From: Chloromonas sp. AAM2
Lineage: Eukaryota; Chlorophyta; Chlorophyceae; Chlamydomonadales; Chlamydomonadaceae
Direction of reading: 5' to 3'
NCBI GenBank assembly: GCA_004335635.1
Contig: QAXH01002551.1
Location: 1 to 33,469 of the forward strand
DNA length: 33,469 nucleotides
Position numbers and translations under genes: made by a program. This document shows, piece after piece, positions 21,631 through 31,374 of the stretch (positions within the stretch are counted from its first letter, which is position 1; the number at the start of each line of letters is the position of its first letter). The notes beneath the pieces were generated by a model that had not been told where the DNA came from, ran no database searches, and saw only the letters and a program-made list of their open reading frames with translations.

Positions 21631-22112
21631 CGACCTGGCGTCTCTTTGGCTTGAGGGTTAGGGTTAGCCAGCCATGCGCCCGTACTCACTGTCATCGCCC
21701 ATACTCACTCTCCGTAAGTTTTCTGCCCGTACTCATTGTCATTGCTGCCATGCATGTCCAGCCACTGCCTGTACGCGGCTTAGTCACAGGATAAAATTCG
21801 CCCTGCTGCACAGGATAAAATCAGGATGGCACGTGTCATGGCCTACCCTTTATATTACCTGTCTGGCGCCTTTTTAAAGCAAGGGTTAAACAGGGCAAGC
21901 AAGGATTATCCAGGGCTGATGTGGCAGTGCACGTGGAGGGCACAACATACGCCACAGAGGTGTGTGACTTGTGTGTTGCCTCTCTGTGGTGACTTGGCGG
22001 TTTCATGGCAGCTCGCCAGTATGCTGCATGTGGCTGCACCTGTGCTGTGCTGCACCTGCCGCGGCTGCCTGCTGTCATACTCCTGCTGAAGGATCTGACA
22101 GTGTGACAACAG

Positions 22113-22136
22113 CTGCTGCTGCTGCTGCTGCTGCTG
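22113..22136. repeat. CTG trinucleotide microsatellite, 8 copies
   Basis: Eight perfect CTG units, followed by ATGATAACGATGATGAG. It lies in the intergenic gap and no coding frame is supported. Confidence 0.95.
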
Positions 22137-22221
22137 ATGATAACGATGATGAGCAGCAAATACCTGAGGTTCTCGGGTGTGACCTACATTAGGCGGCATG
22201 TGTCTAGTGCCCACCGAAGCG

Positions 22222-22283
22222 CTGCGGCTGTCTCAGTCGGGGGGTGGAGGGCTTGGCTACCTCCCCAAGGAGGCGGGTGGCCA
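22222..22283 (-). repeat. Dispersed repeat family R2, inverted partial copy
   Basis: The reverse complement of 22255-22283 matches 24296 onwards and 31150 onwards (TGGCCGCCCGCCTCCTT then GAGGCAGCC) with about two differences. The similarity to the 31-kb copy continues into the AGCCCTC...CCCCGACTGAGAC segment to about 22222. Confidence 0.75.
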
Positions 22284-22400
22284 CGTCTGGCGCTGATCTG
22301 CCAAAACAGTAGTGTATGTCAGACATCAACTTCTTACAAGGCCCCCTGTTGAGTTTCAATCACTGTGATTACTCTACAGATACGATCATCACTCTACAGG

Positions 22401-22457
22401 TGTCGCAATCCCCTTCACATGTAGGTTGGACGGGTTGGAGGCCCTCCCCTCTTGTGA
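22401..22457. repeat. Dispersed repeat family R1, copy 3 (3' half)
   Basis: This begins at TGTCGCAATCCCCTTCACAT and runs to CTTGTGA, matching the second half of copies 1 and 2. The 5' half with the inverted 8-mer is absent. The break coincides with ACTCTACAGG, which also occurs as ACTCTACAGA about 20 bp upstream. Confidence 0.85.
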
Positions 22458-23262
22458 TCAACATGCAGCACTGACTGATCAGTTACATACGCAACCCAGG
22501 TCCAAACGGCCACACCAACACACAACATGCTGTCAAGTTAGGCAAGCACGAACGTGTGCCTGCATCACCCGAAGTGTCGACCTTCTCCCAGACAGACTCT
22601 GCAAACTCGACCATTAAGAAAAGTACATCCACACACCAAGGACGAAAGAACAAGGTGCACCCTATGCGTCAGCTGTGCGTCAGACCGGGATGTGAATGTG
22701 CTCCAAGTAGTTGGCCAATCACTTGCCGCAATGTATGATGTAGGCTTTTGGACTCCCTTAACACAGAGATTGTGCATACCCGCTAGCTGGCGTTCTACCA
22801 GCTGCCCCTTCACAGGCACAGGCACCTTGACAGGGCTGCTGGAATCAGCCAAGGCAAGGGCTCCCAGGTTGAAGGAAGCAACAACAGTCAGAAGCCCAGA
22901 AAAGAACATCAGTTACGAACCCAGGTCGTCAGTGACTTGATACTCGCTTCTGCTGCAAGTCAACTACTAAGAAAACATGGGTTATGTGTACGCTGGACTG
23001 CACATCATCGGGCAAACCTAGCAGTACATGCACCTGGCACATTCTCTGAGGCAGGAGCAGGCAGGAGCACACAAATGCAGCGTCGGCCTCTGAGAAGCAA
23101 CCTCACCGATGAGAATGTCCGTGAACACCTGGTCATCCCATCACGCCATGCCTGAGCAAACCTATGCCATGTGCCTGTTATGTGGACAGGGCGGATAATG
23201 TAAGTTCGTGCAGTACAGACACTGAGAAAAGAAAGTCCAACCCACTTCGTTCAGCGCCCACG

Positions 23263-23374
23263 GCCAATTGTCTGCTGGCAGTTCTCCGCGGCATAACCAG
23301 TGTAGGGAAGGCCTGTGAAGGTTTGCCAATTGTCTCCGCGGCATAACCAGTGTGGGGAAGGCCTGTGAAGGTTT
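23263..23374. repeat. Two-copy tandem repeat of 62 and 50 bp
   Basis: Unit 1 (23263-23324) and unit 2 (23325-23374) share GCCAATTGTCT and CTCCGCGGCATAACCAGTGT through to GGCCTGTGAAGGTTT. They differ by one substitution and a loss of about 12 bp in unit 2. The following TAACTGGTTATG is a short palindrome-like echo of CATAACCAGT. Confidence 0.9.
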
Positions 23375-24289
23375 ACCCTTCTAGCCTTAACTGGTTATGT
23401 AAAGGTAGATGAGTGGGATGTGCTGTGCTGCCGGTGGTAAGAGAGGGGCCTTGCTGTGGCCAGACCATAAGGCTATGTCGAGTGCACGCAGCCTATCAGG
23501 CTGAATATTTTTGTGCGTGCCACACACCTGGTGTCATGCATCCAATGGTTTCTTGACTCGACCGTCTCTGCGGCATAAAAAAGCACGACAACAGGTGACA
23601 ATAGATAGACAGACGCAGCCCCACATCTACAGCACTCACTCGACGGCACCCTGGAGTGGAGAGCGGCTGGCACTTGTCGCGCAGCCAACTCATGTAGGCG
23701 AAAATGGACAAAACACAATCCGCCAATGCAACCTGGCAACACGCCAAGCTGCACCCAGCAACCGGACAAAAGATGTACGAATAATAAGAGTGGCGGTGAA
23801 CAGAGGATTGGCCTAGCAAGAAAAAAAATTGACAATTTGATGAGGACAAGGAAAAAAACAAGAACCCAGGACTGTGTCAAAGACACTACGTATGTTCGTT
23901 GAGAGTGTTGGTAGAACATTGCACAGCACTAGCCTGTGACCAATTCATTGTCAACCTCAACGTGACTGTTGTAACGCAGACACCGCTTATTCACAAAAAC
24001 TCAATCAAAAAAGAAGACAGGCGAGAAGAATAAGCCGCAATGGACACAGCCAGTTGCAAAGAGGTTATTTCAAAGCCACACAGCCAGTAACAAGATTCAC
24101 AATGAGCAACTCGAAGGCATGGTCGATTGCTCCTCCATTTCACAGTTGGTTGACAATCTCTGCCTGCCGCAGGCTCAATCCAGCTTTGTCTTCTGTCTAG
24201 CGTCAAGTCAAGTACATTTTGATGTAGAACATACAACAGCATGAGAAGTTCAATCCTAAGTGCCAATATCAATTTGCGCCATATCATGT

Positions 24290-24493
24290 ACTCTGGCCGC
24301 CCGCCTCCTTGGGGAGGCAGCCTATGTACTCTGGCTCATAACACATGGGCCATGACACATAACACGGCCCATAACACCATGATATGCGAAACCGTAGTCG
24401 TCGTCAACCAATAATTGTAAACTTTTCACATGCGTCACCATCCCAAGACGCTGGCGACTTGCCTTGCCTGGTAGTGGTATGATTAGCATTGCC
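24290..24493 (+). repeat. Dispersed repeat family R2, copy with divergent middle
   Basis: Both ends match the copy at 31144-31254: ACTCTGGCCGCCCGCCTCCT at the start, and GGCGACTTGCCTTGCCTGGT to GATTAGCATTGCC at the end. The middle is different and longer (CATAACACATGGGCC-like words). The GCCTCCTTGGGGAGGC segment is a perfect hairpin. Confidence 0.8.
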
Positions 24494-25346
24494 TTTTTCT
24501 CCCCAATGCTCAACTTACTCTAGCCCGGCCCAGCGGCAACAACTTATGCCCTGCTTCAATCAGCGGCCATGGCTCCAAATCCTGTACGATGGTAATGCCA
24601 CCGCTTTTCCAAATTTGCAACAGAATTGCTGCAACAGTGCTTGCTCACGTGGTGTAAAGATGTAACAGTAACAACCACGTGGGGGATTGCGACTAGATCT
24701 AGATATCACTTGAATGTACACGCCAACGCGGTTAGTGTGCTTACCGCTTATATCGTCTGCCAAGTTGCCACGAGTGCGGTGGCCTAATCAAAGCGAATCA
24801 GCTAAGAGAACAAACTAAGCTAAAGTGGGCTTGGAAGGCTAAGGAACAGGCGACCTAGGCTGTTGTGGGCTTGCGCACAGGACATCCCAACCCCACACAA
24901 AGTATCGTGTGATGTGTTAGTTCTTGGCACGTGATTTGCAAGTTGCTGGAGCGTGGTTCTGCATGAAATCATGGCGCACACGATAGCAGGGCCACAGTCG
25001 ATTTCATCCGCAAACTACACAACTGTTTGCGTTCTGGTTGATGCTCTGATGGACAGGAGCTTTCCAAACAATCGCCAGCTACAACTGTAATGTACCAGCA
25101 ACCCAGCCTCCGGTCTTCTTTGTGAGGCACGCAGTCCAAAGTATCAGTTTACGATACCTGCTGCTCAGCCCATTGATCATGAACTGGACCGGGTATGCAC
25201 ATGCTGCATGCGCATTCAACGGTCCATTGCTGCGTCCAAAGGGCTGGAGAGATCTAACCAAAGCTTTCGCACAGCAAAGCCGGCTGGTGCGAAACCCAGC
25301 TTGCGCAGAACCGGCTGGTGCAAAACGCCAGCTATGGTTATGGTTG

Positions 25347-28300
25347 TCATGCCACTGCCAGACCAGATTGCGAGCCTGTTGCACTGCCGGTGCCTGGCTG
25401 CAGGCTCTGGCTGCCGGATCGGCCTCCCCTGGTCAACTGCCCACCACTAGCATGCGAGCCCCTGGTCATACCCCTGGTCATGCCACTGCCACTGTGCGAC
25501 TGGCGCTGCTGCATGTTGCTGCTCGTGCCGCGTGAGAGCGCATGCTCATTCTGATGCACGTTGGCAACAGTCTCAGCATACTCGAGCAGCGAAGGCCGGC
25601 GCGAGAATACCGCATTGAATGAGTCGGGACTGCCAGGCAGCAATGTCGCCGTTGGGTGCTGCAGGTGCTGTGGAGATAGTTGCTGCTGTTGCATGAAAGC
25701 CTTGCCAGTGTCGCATGACATGCCTGCTGTCATAGGGCTGGCACCAGTGCTGCATGAAGCACTAGCGTACTTGGGCCTGGTAGCCACCGTACCAAGGTCC
25801 AAAGTGCCGCACCATGACCAGCCAGCAGCAGAGGCAGCACTCCCACCATATGCCACACTACCTTGTGGCAGGCCTGCCGCCGTGAGATTGCTGCTGCTGC
25901 AACGATGCACCTTGTAAATGACTCCCAAAGATGGCGACTTGGCAAGGGCCTGCACTTGCGGTGCTGCATCACCTGGAATTACTGTGACTGCTACTGGCAT
26001 AACTTCCAGTGAAGCAGCCCTAGACAAGTCTAAGGCTGCCGAAGATGACAGTGTAGCACAGGCTGTGGCACCGCTGCTGCCCATATGCTGGCTGCTGCCA
26101 CTGCCATCATCCTGGGTGCCCATCACCACCGGGCTGCTCTTGGTCGCAATCCTGGTGATATTCATGAGCTCTGTACCGCCAGACGCTGCCTTATCGTGCA
26201 GCATGGCTACCTTATCGCCAGGACCCAGCGTGACATCCGCGTCTTCCAGTAGCTGTGATCGGCTGGTGCCGCCATCAACGTCATAGTACACAGTGCTGCT
26301 GCCACCGTTGCTTTTGGGCACAGCAAGCGTGCCCGCTGTCTCCCGCTCAGCCGGATCAGGCACTTGGGGTGGGGGGGATTGGGGGGCGTATGCCAAGGGG
26401 AACATGGCAGCCCACGCAGCGTCGTCAATACCGTCTGCAGTGCCAAAATCGCCTAAGCCGCTGCCAGCACGTGTGAAGCTGCTCAGTAGCGACTCTGCAA
26501 AATCCACTGAGCCTGCCAGTGCACGTGCTTGGCTGTAACTGCCAGTGGGCAGGAGGGTGCTGTTTATGCCGTAGCTGTTTGTGATGCTGCTACGTGCACT
26601 GCCTGGCTGGCCGCCATGGCTGACCACATCCACAAAAGAACTCTTGCTGCTGCGCCGCATCAAGCCGCCATGGACTCGGCCATCAGTGCCTATGCTTGCC
26701 AGCACTCCATTGCGCACCTGCGAACAGTCATGGAAATGCCGCGTCAGTGGGCACTCTCTGGTTGACTAGCTGGCTGTTTTACATAAACTTTACATGATGT
26801 CATGTTTTACATGAACAGTGGCTGTTTTACATGTGAACGTCTGCGTGAACATATCACGCGCTGACCTTGCAAGATTGATGCCGCAGCCTGAACAGCTGCA
26901 TGCACAGAGGAGCTTGAACATGACTGACACTTGGCTCACAAAGCGAAACAAGATGAGTCGTGTAGGAGGTAATAACCAACCCCGATCTGTTTGATAACCG
27001 ATATCTGAAAAGACACGTCATGCAAACCTGTACGGCAGCAGTTGGTGCTGCTTGCAGCATGACGCATGCATGGAAATGCGTGCGTACGCACCTTGCAATC
27101 ATCCATGCTGCCAGCTATGGATGGACGTCCAACGCTGCCGCTTACAAGTCCGGAAGCCGACCTGTAATACCCCATGTCTGACGCGATGCTGGTGTTGTCA
27201 GGTAGGCACGAGGAGCTGCGCACCTGCGCATTCAGGAGCGTTGGAACGTGCAAGGGGTAAGACAAGCTGCTCTGCCAGTGTGAATCAAAGACCTGTCCAG
27301 GTCTGATCAAACCCTGCATTTCACAAACAGCACAAAGCCGAAAATAGAGATTTCTGTCTGTGTTTTTGGAATCTGTATGCTTGAGTATCCTTCCACAATG
27401 CCAACCTGCCCCAGTGTGTTGTTGTTGGTGAGTTGGGTGAACGCCTTCATACTGTGAGCAAGACCGAGTCAGGTTATCCAGTGTGTGCCTGCAACGCTGC
27501 TCCCAAGGTGTCTCCGCGGTGAGTGCTTGTTTTGTGCCTGGATTGCTGCACGCGACCATTTGCAATAGTACGCACCGCAAACATGTCGAGGTCAGCCGCT
27601 CCCAGCAGCGCATTTGATGGACTGCAGTTTGATCCCAGCGAAGCGGCCGAGCCCAAGGTCATGTCGTGCTTACTGCCATGTGAGTGGGCTAGCCCGCCTC
27701 GTATCTTGCCCTCCTGCTGCTTGGATAATGGCTGGCCTGCATGCCTACCCGCATGTACACGTCGCTCAGGAACATTGTAGATGTCTGTTGCTGATGCGCT
27801 ACGAAACAAGCGCGATGATGGAGCAATGGGCAGAAGTGAAGCACTGTGGTACGACGATGGGCAGAACAGGATGGGTGCAGAAAAGTTGTCAGTTTGCTGC
27901 CGCTGGTACTGCTTCAAATCTATTGGAGCGCATGTTGCAGCGGCGGCAAGGCAGGAGGTGAGATCTGAGCTCAAGGTTGGCTGTGGCCGGGCCAGGCTGC
28001 TGGAACGCTGCGTTGCAGCTGCAGCAGATTGGCTGTTGCGCTGCATGCGTCCCTCTGAAGCATTACTTGAAGAGCACAGGTCAAGAGACTGCATGCAAAC
28101 GGGGAAAACAATTGTGAAGAGGAGTGACAACCACTGCTGCTCTTCTGTCAAGCAACACCTGTCCACTTATCCACAGATTTACTGTTTGGTTCACTGTGCG
28201 CAGACACACTGTTGGTTCCGTGTACATGCCTTCAGTTACTCGATGAGTCTGATCTTCAGCTAATAGTCATCGGTTTTGCAGGCTTCATTACCAGTGCACT

Positions 28301-29096
28301 CCGTTGATGATGCACACACTCACGCTTGTGGCTGGCTCTGCAAAAGGAGGCACGAAGGAGAACGGGGAACTGGACTGGAGAGGCTTGAGTTGCATTCCTG
28401 TCAAGCTGGGTTGGGGTGCTGCGGTGGGTGCTGACAGCCCGCGAACGAGGCCTGAAGACCTGCGAGAACAGCAGTAATTGTGCCATACCGTGATGCAAGT
28501 GCCGCACAGCAGCTCATAGACCCTGGCCAAGAGGCACAGCACGCTTGGCCAGGCAATGACGCAAGGCATTGTAAGCATTGTGTCTGTTTCAAAGGAAAGG
28601 CATTGTAACAGGACCAACTGGGCTGGCTGCACAGACGCGCAACACACGCTGAGGTAGCTGGATTGAATCGACAAAAATGCAGTTGACTGCACGCCACCTT
28701 GCGTGTGCATGACTCACCCGGACAATGGCAAAAGGTTGGAAGATGTGGCCTCCTATTGTTGTAACAGCTGCGCAGGACTCTGAACTGGCTCTCAACTACT
28801 GGGTTCTGTGATCTTTGACTCACCTTCCACCTGGATCTATCTCGACTTGAGTCCCGTTGGCCATGATTCATTCCCCTGACGCACCTTGACCCGGTGGCGT
28901 CATGCAGAACGTTTCGAGGACTGGTAAGTCCGTCCCCAGCGCCGAAGAACACCTCGCGATCCTCCTCAACGCACTCTAGGCTGCAGCTTTGCCAAGGTTT
29001 TGAGGTAGGCGTGTTACTAGGACTTGCCGGACTTGCCCTTCCGTTGTCGTGAGGGGCGCCGCTAGCACCAAGGCTGGTGGTCTCCGGATAGTACAT
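25347..29096 (-). CDS. Uncharacterised Ser-rich low-complexity protein (6 exons, 819 aa)
   Basis: I do not recognise this protein. Exons on the minus strand: 29096-28824, 28752-28718, 28459-28324, 28088-27576, 27223-27092, 26717-25347; total 2460 nt with consistent phases and good GTGAG/GTGCG donors. The 35-nt second exon is chosen because it is the only one joining its neighbours in frame. The protein is rich in Ser, Ala, Gly and Gln. Repeated Arg-x-x-Ser sites (RSSSLAR, FRSASATD, RRSSKSS, RRPSLLEY) look like basophilic-kinase or 14-3-3 sites, a QQQQLSPQHLQH stretch lies near residue 710, and GMTRGMTRG lies near the end. No membrane segment, signal peptide or catalytic motif is visible. The long open last exon (456 codons) and frame-preserving junctions argue for a real gene. 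A regulatory or scaffold role is possible but unproven. Confidence 0.7.
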
Positions 29097-30346
29097 AGCA
29101 GCACGTACTGTTGGGGCAAGTTCGCGAGAGCAAGCCACAAAGCACCTGCAAACAATCACGAACGCTTAGACCAGGCCTCAGGTGCATTGCCCCAAGCCTG
29201 CTAGCTTTGTTCTAGCCTCGGACGCTGCGCAACTTGAGTGTAGAATTCGCAGAGATTGCTTCGCTCAGTTCGGTGCTGTGGGGTTGGGGTTTCTATGCTG
29301 GGCGTCATCACCTGGCTTGAGAGTCGCTTTCAGTTCACCCTACGCACGCTCCTTATGTCTGCTTCTCTGAGGTTGTACGGGCCATCGGCTCCCAGTCCCC
29401 AGTCACTTTTAGTCCTCTCTGGTCCCACGAAACCCTGCTTCGCCGCGATGCGATAGAGGGCGCGTCAGGGGCAGCGTACCTCCTGCTACACCCTCCCCAC
29501 ACCTGCAAGCTAATCTGTAGGTCGTCGTTACGATCGCCTATTCCAACCGCTGTCCACCTTACAGTGCCACCTGGCACACGTGCACACAACCTCTGCAAGC
29601 CAGACGGTCAGCAAGCTCATTCCACGGTTCCCCAATCGTTGAGCTCCTTAGTGGATTGCTGATCTGCTGCAAGCCATATACTCTGGGTCATGCTGCAGAC
29701 TGGGGTACCATGCTCGGCAATGGTCGACAGTGTGAGGCAGATAACACACCCAAGGAGCCACTCGAGGAAATCCACAGCCATCGCTGGCAGTCAGCACAGT
29801 AGTCCACAGCTGTACCTGGTGTCTTTCGGGCAAAAGCATTTCTGTGGCCATGTCAGGTACACGCATTCCAGATTCCAACGCCTTGAATTCGACAGAATTC
29901 CGCCCGTTTTGTTTTGGGCGGGTTACAAGAAGGGAGTGCACACCAAGAAGCACGTCCAGCGCAAACATCAACTACTTGCGCACAGGGTCAGCTACATCAC
30001 AGACGTTTGACGCGTGAATGGCCTATGGCCAGGGGATGGCCTACTGCTGACTGAGAATCATTGACCCTAGTCATCCAGCTCGCATCCAGCTCGCTGTGAG
30101 CCAGGTCGGTCCGCCAATCTGTCTTTAAACTGTCAATGCGCCAGTGCCCATTACCTGCATATGCCTGACAGACTCAGATGCGAGTGATTGAGCGAGTATG
30201 TTTTTACATCTCATGCAGTGTCTGTCTCATGCATACAATGCTCAGCCCGACACAGGCCGTGATGGACCAACACACATATATACACACACATGTACCAACA
30301 TGACTCACCAGAGACACTACACCACCACCCAACGACAGACACAGAC

Positions 30347-30386
30347 GCACGCACGCACGCACACACATACACACACACACACACAT
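30347..30386. repeat. CA/CGCA microsatellite
   Basis: A GCAC-repeat run grades into a CA dinucleotide run with one AT interruption. It lies next to the 30.4-30.55 kb copies of the inverted-repeat element's end; that element also holds a GT tract at 3403-3420. Confidence 0.95.
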
Positions 30387-30405
30387 ATAATGGTTCCAGT
30401 GCTGA

Positions 30406-30550
30406 CCCAGAACTGGCTCATGCATACAATGCTTTACAAACTCAGACGATACACATACATGGTACAGTATGTACCTAATCGTTCAGAACACAACGCCACA
30501 TATCAACAGATCAAGTGCTGTACACTCGAACTGTCCCAGAACTGGCAAAC
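30406..30550. repeat. Extra copies of the inverted-repeat element's end
   Basis: 30533-30550 (GTCCCAGAACTGGCAAAC) equals 18 of the 21 bases of the right end of the 3287-3737 element and is followed by a T run, matching the A run outside the left end. A 12-base core, CCCAGAACTGGC, also lies at 30406-30417 in the same orientation. This may be a rearranged or solo-end relic. Confidence 0.65.
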
Positions 30551-31143
30551 AACTTTTTTTGTCCTGCGTGTGTGGTGGTGTTTGAACACCATGCCTGGTC
30601 GGCCCCAGTGTGTACCAGCTACGTGTGGTGAGACTGGCTGACGGTTCCAAAACGCTATGGTGACGAACCTCAAACGCAGCAAGTATTTAAAACGTGGTGC
30701 AGTAAGGAGAGCATCAAGAAGAACACAATGTGCAGTGAATGCAAGCGTTTGCTGTCTGCCTGTGAATCAGGGTCCACGCCGACATAACTGCAGCAATCAT
30801 ATGCGATGCAGGGGCCACTTCAGCAACACTCTGGTTGTCTGAGGCTCCCAGCACATTTCATGTAAAAGTACAGTCGTGCGTGTGGTACATGTTCCCTCTG
30901 CGTGCCCTGGAATGGCAGGCACACTTCCCGGTGCTATTGTGGCACACCATGCCAAGTTAGGTGTTCAAGTCCGATCTGTTGCCCATATTCTAGTATACAA
31001 TGAAAATATGCACTAAGATTGGCTGTAGCCAGAGCGGAAAGCGCTGGGACGGCAGACATCACGTCCAGCCAATCGTGCCCAGCTGACCCTGGTGCCGGCC
31101 ACTTGTAAAGTCATGCTGGTCATTCAAGGCAGGCAGTGCTTCT

Positions 31144-31254
31144 ACTCTGGCCGCCCGCCTCCTTAAGGAGGCAGCCGAGCCCTCTACACCCCGGCTGAGA
31201 CCCGCAAGACACGGGCGACTTGCCTCGCCTGGTAGTAGTATGATTAGCATTGCC
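31144..31254 (+). repeat. Dispersed repeat family R2, compact copy
   Basis: This 111-bp copy starts ACTCTGGCCGCCCGCCTCCT and ends GATTAGCATTGCC, sharing both ends with 24290-24493 and its middle with the inverted copy at 22222-22283. GCCTCCTTAAGGAGGC forms a perfect 16-bp palindrome. ACTCTGGCTCTTG right after it echoes the element's start. Confidence 0.85.
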
Positions 31255-31374
31255 CGGGGTGCTTCTACTCTGGCTCTTGTCCTACTGTGTTCTGGCCTTT
31301 CTGTATGCAAGCTGCATGCTTCACTGACATGTACCGTGAGCCCAGGGTCCAGGCGTGGTCTGGCTCCCCCATCC

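Larger units (their letters stand above)
18984..25346. other. 6.4-kb repeat-rich gap
   Basis: This lies upstream of the bHLH start and downstream of the stop of the Ser-rich gene. No protein domain is recognised on either strand. It should contain the bHLH promoter and 5' UTR near 19000-19500 and the 3' UTR of the Ser-rich gene near 25346. It also carries tandem repeats, an AT-rich palindrome, a gene-fragment duplication, and copies of two dispersed repeat families, listed separately. Confidence 0.6.
29097..31374. other. Intergenic gap upstream of the Ser-rich gene
   Basis: This should hold the promoter of the Ser-rich gene (29100 upward) and the 3' UTR of LON2 (31374 downward). No gene is recognised. 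It contains a CA microsatellite (30347-30386), words from the inverted-repeat element (30406-30550), and one R2 repeat copy (31144-31254). CTCATGCATACAATGCT occurs twice, at about 30228 and 30418. Confidence 0.55.

Noticed and set aside
21652..21668. GGGTTAGGGTTAG, telomere-like sequence
   Set aside because: Only about two units, too short to call an interstitial telomeric repeat.
30198..30641. 147-codon plus-strand frame through the CA microsatellite
   Set aside because: Its His/Thr repeats are produced by the CA run and no domain is present.
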